Of a stretch of DNA of 64,000 nt, positions 57,625-64,000 are shown in pieces. How positions within the stretch are numbered: position 1 is the stretch's first letter; every line of letters begins with the position of its first letter. The notes beneath the pieces were generated by a model. It was not told the origin of the DNA. It did no database searches and saw nothing but the letters and a program-made list of their open reading frames with translations. Where the stretch lies: NCBI RefSeq assembly GCF_030848805.1, contig NC_092360.1, positions 15,996,001 to 16,060,000 of the forward strand, given 5' to 3'. The stretch comes from Temnothorax longispinosus (taxonomy: Eukaryota > Arthropoda > Insecta > Hymenoptera > Formicidae). Both the position numbers and the translations under genes were made by a program.

Positions 57625-59195
57625 CTAATAGAATATCAATGTGTGTTTTAACCAATGGTTTCTGATAATTTTAAATCCTCCAAAATTTTCAGGTAAATAA
57701 TATAACTCATTTGGTATTCCACCAAGAACATTTCTACTACTCTGTTTGCGCATTCTGTGCTCATTCCATTTTTTCTTCGTGATTTTTATATCTTCTTCAA
57801 TCAGGTGACCAAAACAATAACGTAAACAGTCAATGTGTAATGGAATGTTTATCTCAATAACATTTTCATATTCCATTTTTTTAAATAAATTAAGATAGAA
57901 GTCACCCATGTGTTGTCGAAATTGACGCCAATAAGATTCAATTCGCTGGTTGTGCGTACTTTTTCCTTTTAAAAAACTCTTCTCACCTGCATGTTCATCT
58001 GTGTGATGATACCGTAAAGCAATGTGAATACTTTCCATATGTGAAACTTCTGTTCCGTTGTCTGTTCGAATGATAGTTGGTAGAAATCCATGTTTTTTTA
58101 TTAGTTGTAAATAATAATAAGCGATAATTTCAGGGCAATTATTTGACTTTGAAACATTCAGTGATAATACTTTTCTGGAAAAGCCATCTATAAATCCATA
58201 GATAGCAAAACCAAACCTTTTAAGTTTATCGTACCCATCTGCATGGTAAAGATAATTTGGACCTGGAACCGAATATATTCTTCTTTTCAATTTGTACCGG
58301 CTCCGAGCTTCAACTCCTTCCGGATCAATTATTTTTAACAATTTCATAACAGTTTTTTGTTTAACTTTCAGTTTATAAACTTTCTTCAACCTTTGACACA
58401 TTGACTTATATCCCAAATTACACCCACTTCCTTCTAATTCTAATATAATAGCAAGAACTATTTCCTCGATTGGACTCTCATTTATATTTTTTCGTTTAAA
58501 CCTATTTTGAGCTAAGATTCTTGATAAAGTACGCATCGAAATTTTAACATTATGCTTTTTATTTAATTTCTGAAGAATTGCTTCATAACAATAGTTCTTA
58601 TAAAAATACTTTTTAATTTTTTCAAAATGGAAAAGATTTATTTGAATCACCTGTAAAAATATCAAAGAAAATAGACAATTAGCTTCCTCGTACAAATATA
58701 CAACTAAATAGAATACATATGATAAAATTTAAATACCTTCTCTTTAACACAATTTGATTTTTTGTCTGAATATAACGTTTCAAGAATATCGTGAAAACGT
58801 TTACGTTTTTTTCCATTGAGCTGTGAAACAGGTACATCTAGAAAAATATTGATTATTTTTTGAAAACTGTAGCCAAGTTATATAGCTATATATTATTCAA
58901 AATAACATTTCTTTACAATAATTATGAGTATAGTATAAAGTATATGATGTAAGATAATGTTATACAAACCTTTTGGAACGTTGAAATCATAAATGTTCAC
59001 ATTTGCATTTACGTAGATGGATTGAGCATCCGTGTCTACTAGATATGTCTCCCCATCAATTTGATATGTCAAAGTCCCACCGTCAGGAAAATAATCTTTT
59101 AAGACACTTTTCTTCAAAGTATTATTTGTCACATTCATATTCATACATTTCTCACCGTATCTAATTTTAATTTTCCTTGATTGTACAGAATCCAT
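57625..59195 (-). pseudogene. transposon integrase (DDE/rve) with shared N-terminus, C-terminus broken
   Basis: Exons 59195-58970 and 58837-58737 (the same 109 residues as the kinase gene, starting MDSVQSRKIKIRYGEK) join in phase 0 to an exon from 58650 (acceptor TTTTTACAG). Body: helical DNA-binding part (ISMRTLSRILAQNRF, GYKSMCQRLKKVY), then rve core: YLYHADGYDKL (first Asp), FIDGFSRKVL, IIRTDNGTEV (second Asp), NQRIESYWRQF (Glu, about 41 residues after the second Asp). The core is intact. The frame ends at 57625-57627, while the adjacent frame stays open (ILLGKYAKRPVLF..ITDAPTPC) to the palindrome at 57510, implying a frameshift near 57660 and then an insertion. Probably the transposase of the element. 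Confidence 0.82.
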
Positions 59196-59804
59196 CTATA
59201 GAAATAATAATAATAAGCACGTTATAATTAAGTTGATATTTAAATTACAGTAATTTTCAATATACATTTCATTATTTTAAAATAGCAATAAGTCAGAATA
59301 ATTTTATGTACAACTATTTCTAATACATTAAAATACAAAAAAGAAAGGATTATTCTAAGTAAAACAGAAAGTCATGATAATGTCAAAGTGACGTCAAAAT
59401 TATGAGAATATGACTACAAAATTCACCTTTTATCATAATTTAATCATTTTTTGGACATCATTTGAGGTCACTTTGACATTTTATGACTTTCTATTCTACC
59501 TGGGATATATTGTGTACAATTTCGTTTTAACCTAAAAAGTTAACCTTAACTTTAAAAAACTTTGTATTTAATTCAATTAATTACCCTAAAATTTTTAAAT
59601 TCAAGATCTTTGTTGAATTAACAAATTTATCCATCAAAAAATGTAAAGATCTACTCAAAATGTAATTTAACAATATTTACCTTAATCTCGAAAAGGAACG
59701 GCACCCAGGGTTCCGTTCCTCCTGGAATACACAGTGCCGTTCCTTAGGACAAAAAGTTCCTATAACACGAGGTGCCAACGTTATGGCGTATAGGCGCTTC
59801 CGTA
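58737..59804 (-). repeat. right terminal inverted repeat
   Basis: Complement of 50245-51304; includes the mirror MITE at 59353-59505. Confidence 0.9.
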
Positions 59805-59995
59805 GCTATGTCTACGACTTTGTGGTAACAGAGAGAAGCCACTCTGGTGGTAATGTCCACGATATTGTGATGCTCTTCCGTGCTATGTCTACGACTTTAT
59901 ATGGTAACAGAGAGAAGCCTCTCTGGTGGTAATATCCACGATTTTATGATTCTCTTCAGTGCTATATCCACAGGAACGAGATTAAGGGGATGCTG
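59805..59995. repeat. tandem units of about 70-80 bp flanking the long-TIR transposon
   Basis: GCTATGTCTACGACTTT, GGTAACAGAGAGAAGCC and TGGTGGTAAT[AG]TCCACGAT repeat twice. Related units lie on the other flank near 49810-49960. Confidence 0.65.
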
Positions 59996-60487
59996 GAGCC
60001 GTCTGTTTTACCGGCATTTTTTGTCGGCACGTAGCGTCGTATTAATTTGACAGAATTAAAAATCCTTCTCCCGAATTGCAGTACATACATTAATGATTCA
60101 GGGGAACTCTGATTTTATATAGAAAACGAGAAAAAATTACGGAAGTACAGATTTCCTTATCCTACTTTTATCCCAATATGGCGTCTCGAGTTGCGGCGAG
60201 CTGTCAGTTCGTCACAAAGATGTAATTTCATATAAGAGATATACCATTGGTACGAACGCGAAAACAAGTTCCCCCGAATTGCACAACAAGAAAAACATCG
60301 ATAAACTCTCCAAATCAAGATTTGGAAGCGTAATATAAAAGTATAATGTCGATGTGCATCGTGCGTATGTGTGCGTGCAATGTAGCGTGCTATCCTTGTC
60401 TATATCTTTGTCTATACAAGGACAGATATAGTCGATAACATAGAAAATGGTAATTTTGTCGGTTATACAGACGGCTCCAGCATCCCC
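59996..60487 (-). mobile_element. TTAA-flanked MITE, copy 3 (complete)
   Basis: GGGGATGCTGGAGCCGTC ends, flanked by TTAA at 59992-59995 and 60488-60491. About 492 bp, uninterrupted; serves as reference for the insertions in copies 1 and 2. Confidence 0.9.
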
Positions 60488-60929
60488 TTAAATAAAATAG
60501 ATACGGCCGGTTTCACCGTCTTCCGATTCACGAGGCGAATAGACACGATTAGGAATAAGAATAGGAATAGGAATAAGAATAAGAATTGTAAAAAATATTT
60601 TACATATATATTACATATATATTATTTTTTATTTTTTAATTATAAAAAATGACATTAATGTCCCTACCCCTACCCCTACCTCTGCCTCTACCTCTGGCCC
60701 CACCCCTACCTCTTCCCCTGGTTGTTTCTCTTCCTCTTCCTCTTCCTCTTCCTCTTCCTCTTCCATGGCACGTGTAGCCGCAAGGGCCGCATGTATAATA
60801 TTTGGTAAATCTCGTGCCTGAAACAGAAAATTTAAAAAACATGTTAATACATTTTAAATAAAGAAGTAATAATAACTAATTAATTATAAAAATTAAAATA
60901 ATGAATATTAGACTCCCAAAATATAAAAT
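60488..60929. repeat. low-complexity DNA
   Basis: AATAGG/AATAAG repeats at 60550-60590 and CCCCTACCTCT / CTTCCTCTTCCT pyrimidine repeats at 60660-60770. The Gly-Arg-rich open frame on the minus strand follows from these repeats; an RNA-binding RGG-like exon is possible but unsupported. Confidence 0.6.
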
Positions 60930-61400
60930 AAAGATCAGGAATGGCTATAGGAGTCAGACGCAGTTGTCAGTGCGTAAAAAAAGCTTAAGCGATTTCATCA
61001 ATCGAAATAGATATATTCAAACGTTTCGGCTCGGGATTGAGCCATCTTCAGTGAAATATATAAAAAAGTTAATAATTACTCCCATTCTCCTTGTTGGATC
61101 GGTGAGTTTCGAGATCGAAAGATCCCAAAAGACAACATTGATTTTCGAATTACTGTCTGTAACAGATTTAGAACGAACAATGATATTCAATATTTCTGTC
61201 AGTATCTTAATTCAAGTCAATTAACGAGATGTGGTTAAACTCACCCGATAGCCAAAAAGAACAAGAGTATTACAAAGCCATACAGAGTACATAACGAGTC
61301 TTCCGAAAAGATACAACATTATATGCAGAGACGAAATCAAACGAACATGTCAAGAAGGCGGACGGAAAAATTCTAACGTCAATTTCGTCATGTCACGTTC
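60930..61400 (-). repeat. Penelope terminal repeat, left
   Basis: Inverted copy of 63425-63890. Shares AAAAAGAACAAGAGTATTAC and GACATGACGAAATTGACG-type sequence, and carries the hammerhead motif. Confidence 0.85.
61009..61060 (-). ncRNA. hammerhead ribozyme motif
   Basis: On the minus strand: stem I strand UAUAUUUCA, core CUGAAGA (fits CUGANGA), a one-base spacer, stem II GGCUC/GAGCC with loop AAUCCC, core GAAAC, then GUU (cleavage after GUH) and stem I strand UGAAUAUA. Stem III is minimal (AC/GU), as reported for hammerheads of Penelope-like elements, which may act as dimers. Confidence 0.7.
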
Positions 61401-61469
61401 ACAATAACCAACCGTGACAAATAAAATATGAAAACATAAAGGGTCGCCACTATGAACATTCCAAAAACT

Positions 61470-63420
61470 AAAAGCAGTGGTACCTCCCAACACAGTACAT
61501 ACAACAACAATGAAGAAATTCTGTATTAGTTTGTAAATTCAGACTGTTCTTCTGTAACTTAATATGCGCCATTTCCGAAACTTGTCTTTTAGATAAAAAT
61601 CTCTCTTTGTCTAGTATCTCAACGTTCTCCCAATCGAATTCATGGTCAAAATTAATCCTCTATGTTCCGTAATAACGGATTGAGTTGTAGTATTTCTCCG
61701 AATGTGTTCAGAGATCCTGGTTTTTAATTGTCTCATTGTTTGACCCACGTATGAGGCATCACAATTCTTACATAAGATCTTATATACTACATTTTTACTG
61801 GATTGGATTGGGAGAGTGTCCTTCTGTACTCGAATAAAGTTACGCATTTTATTTAAGCTGAAAAACGAAAGATTGACATTCAAGTCTTTAGTGACGTTTT
61901 TAAATTTACCCGCGATGTTAGAGACGTAAGGAATAGTAAACCAAATGCGTTGTTCTTCACTATCAGTAATCGGTGAAGATTTATTTTGCCTGCGTGTGCT
62001 TTTAAGGTGATGCTGGAGCCGTCTGTATAATCGACAAAATTACCATTTTCTATGTTATCAACTATATCTGTCCTTGTATAGACAAAGATATAGACAAGGA
62101 TAGCACGCTACATTGCACGCACACATACGCACGATGCACATCGACATTATACTTTTATATTACGCTTCCAAATCTTGATTTGGAGGGTTTATCGATGTTT
62201 TTCTTGTTGTGCAATTCGGGAGAACTTGTTTTCGCGTTCGTACGAATGGTATATCTCTTATATCAAATACATCTTGTGACGAGCTGACAGCTCGCCGCAA
62301 CTCGAGACGCCATATTGGGATAAAAGTAAGATAAAGAAATCTGTACTTCCGTAATTTTTTCTCGTTTTCTATATAAAATTGGAGTTCCCCCGAATCATTA
62401 ATGTATGCACTGCAATTCTGGAGAAGGATTTTTAATTCTGTCAAATTAATACGACTCTACGTGCCGACAAAAAATGCCGGTAAAACAGACGGCTCCAGCA
62501 TCCCCTTAAGGAGAGACTTAATTCTAATATTAATTGTATTGAAAATAAAAGACAGCGGATAGTCATTCTCTAAAAGTGTGTCAATAATAAATTTCATATT
62601 TTTAAAATGTTTGGGTGTGATAAAAGAAACGCTCTATTTACCATGCTCATTATTGTGCCTATTTTTGGGGAAACAGAGTGCTGCGACATAAAATTAAGAT
62701 ACCGGCCTGAGAAAGTAGGTTTGTGAAACCAGTCAAATTCTAAAACGTTATTATTAATGATAGTTAAATCTAAAAAATTGTGCTCATCACCCCCGATTTC
62801 AATCGTGAATTGTAATCTAGGGTGGTAAGAATTAAAAACATTAAGTATTGTGTCAATTGATTTCTTTGGTGCCGCCATTGCCACATCGCCTACATACCTA
62901 CAATAAAAAGGTAAATTAAAGCCTAATGTCTGCAACACCCTGTTCTCCAAGTCCTGCATCACCATGTCGGCGGCGACGGGAGACAGCGGAGAGCCCATTG
63001 GAGCGCCGAATTTTTGTTTATAAATAATATTGTTAAACAAAAAATATGTTGAGTTTAGAATTAATTCTAAGGCTTTCAGAAATTTCTCTTTCGGGATTTG
63101 GCAATTATTAGCAATAAACGGCCATCTCATAGAAATGCTTTGCATCACTAGATCTATCGGTATGTTGGTAAAGAGAGATATAACATCTAACAAAATCAGT
63201 GCATTCCTCATTAATCAATGTTCTATTTAATTTGTTCACTAACTCAAAGCTATTCTCTATATAGCTGTTCGGTTTTGAAATGCTGTTAGAAATAATGCTG
63301 TGTAAAAAAACAGCCAGTGGATATGTTGGACTATCGATAGAAGAGATAATTATTCTCAGAGGATTGCCAGTTTTGTGGATTTTCGGCAATCCATAGGCTC
63401 TCGGCAAATTCCCGTCACTG
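61470..63420 (-). pseudogene. Penelope-like RT and GIY-YIG polyprotein, broken
   Basis: Visible in order: YGLPKIHKTGNPLRIIIS (RT finger), a frameshift near 63205, LDVISLFTNIP (catalytic Asp), KFGAPMGSPLSP, YCRYVGDVAMA (the usual YVDD reads YVGD), FLDLTI, then MITE copy 4, then VVYKILCKNCDASYVGQT and KTRISEH (GIY-YIG core). A further frameshift near 61660 leads to HEFDWENVEILDKERF and LNLQTNTEFL, the usual C-terminal tail. The N-terminal part before the RT fingers is absent. Not functional. Confidence 0.85.
62006..62505 (+). mobile_element. TTAA-flanked MITE, copy 4 (complete, inside the Penelope element)
   Basis: Ends GGTGATGCTGGAGCCGTC (one change) and the intact complement, flanked by TTAA at 62002-62005 and 62506-62509. 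It separates the RT from the GIY-YIG domain. Confidence 0.9.
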
Positions 63421-63424
63421 CAGT

Positions 63425-63890
63425 ATAGCTGCGGAACGTGACATGACGAAATTGACGTTAGAATTTTTCCGTCCGCCTTCTTGACATGTTCGTTTGATTT
63501 CGTCTCTGTATATAATGTTGTATCTTTTCGGAAGACTCGTTATATACTCTGTATGGCTTTGTAATACTCTTGTTCTTTTTGGCTATTGGGTGAGTTTAAC
63601 CATATCTCGTTAATTGACTTGAATTAAGATACTGACAGGAATATTGAATATCATTGTTCGTTCTGGATCTGTTACAGAAAGTAATTCGAAAGTCAATGTT
63701 GTCTTTTGGGATCTTTCAATCTCGAAACTCACCGATCCAACAAGGAGAATGGGAGTAATTATTAACTTTTTTATATATTTCACTGAAAATGGCTCAATCC
63801 CGAGCCGAAACGTTTGAATATATATTCGATTGATGAAATCGCTTAAGCTTTTTTTACGCACTGACAACTGCGTTTGACTCCTATAGCCAT
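63425..63890 (+). repeat. Penelope terminal repeat, right
   Basis: Inverted copy of 60930-61400. On + at 63774-63826 it has the hammerhead sequence with core CUGAAAA instead of CUGAAGA, which removes the invariant G8. Confidence 0.85.
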
Positions 63891-64000
63891 TCCTGATCTT
63901 TAAATTATAAAAATAATTATAACAATAATCTATTGTTAAATCGGGTTATTTCTATTTCCGGATACTCGGATATCTAACTTCATGGATATTATAAAAAAAA
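63891..64000. other. AT-rich end of window
   Basis: Nothing recognised. Confidence 0.4.

Larger units (their letters stand above)
50245..59804. mobile_element. long-TIR DNA transposon encoding a kinase gene and an integrase gene
   Basis: Terminal inverted repeats of about 1.06 kb (50245-51304 and 58737-59804) are nearly identical. Each includes a promoter region and the first two coding exons of a gene reading inward. The left gene continues into a protein kinase, the right into a DDE integrase/transposase; they converge tail to tail. A 602-bp solo LTR and a 2.5-kb palindrome were inserted later in the middle. Neither target duplication nor superfamily is settled; the integrase type recalls the Ginger-like/rve group, but I cannot name it with confidence. 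Confidence 0.75.
60930..63890 (-). mobile_element. Penelope-like retroelement with inverted terminal repeats
   Basis: A minus-strand reverse transcriptase followed by a GIY-YIG endonuclease, enclosed by inverted repeats of about 470 bp (60930-61400, 63425-63890). RT plus GIY-YIG and such terminal repeats define Penelope-like elements. The RT N-terminus is missing at the right repeat, the coding region has frameshifts, and MITE copy 4 is inserted at 62006-62505. Confidence 0.88.

Noticed and set aside
50245..59804. Maverick/Polinton or viral element, because of long TIRs plus an integrase and kinase
   Set aside because: No DNA polymerase B, packaging ATPase, protease or capsid gene; the interior is filled by two genes and later insertions.
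60636..60842. Gly-Arg-rich (RGRGRG) protein
   Set aside because: Encoded by a simple pyrimidine repeat; no conserved flanking domain.

Overview
The window is AT-rich nuclear DNA of an insect. The host genes have short introns with GT..AG ends, and the intergenic space is packed with nested transposons. The maltase family and the transposon mix fit a hymenopteran, possibly an ant, but that placement is inference. No bacterial or organellar feature was seen.

Layout. 0.9-3.0 kb: the last two exons of an unidentified protein gene on the minus strand, with a MITE in the intron. 8.2-17.8 kb and 26.9-44.2 kb: two arms of a tandem segmental duplication. Each carries one complete eight-exon GH13 alpha-glucosidase (maltase) gene on the minus strand, with matching splice phases and all catalytic residues. 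Introns of copy 1 hold a Helitron, several foldback elements and a TIR element. The 3' flank of copy 2 was split by about 10 kb of insertions. 17.8-26.4 kb (between the arms): complex repeats; a 4-kb TIR element holding fragments of three host genes (mRpL46, Bud23, Snx4); and a 2.5-kb palindrome. 28.3-34.1 kb: a Copia retrotransposon with LTRs differing at one base, itself hit by a TA-flanked MITE. 34.2-38.3 kb: a decayed hAT-like transposon with terminal repeats of about 550 bp.

44.9-64.0 kb is a transposon graveyard. It has four copies of a TTAA-flanked MITE family (two interrupted by other elements), a 2.6-kb probable solo LTR, a 602-bp solo LTR, a large nested palindrome, and a Penelope-like retroelement with GIY-YIG domain, inverted terminal repeats and a hammerhead ribozyme motif.

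The most unusual item is at 50.2-59.8 kb: a DNA transposon with terminal inverted repeats of about 1 kb. Both repeats carry the same promoter region and the same two 5' coding exons. On the left these join, in phase, to a TKL-like protein kinase body. On the right they join, in phase, to a DDE integrase/transposase body. The element would thus make two proteins with one N-terminus and two bodies (kinase or transposase). The kinase body here is decayed (two frameshifts, several stops), and the transposase C-terminus is broken by a frameshift and a nested palindrome. The two maltases are the only complete, probably functional host genes in the window.
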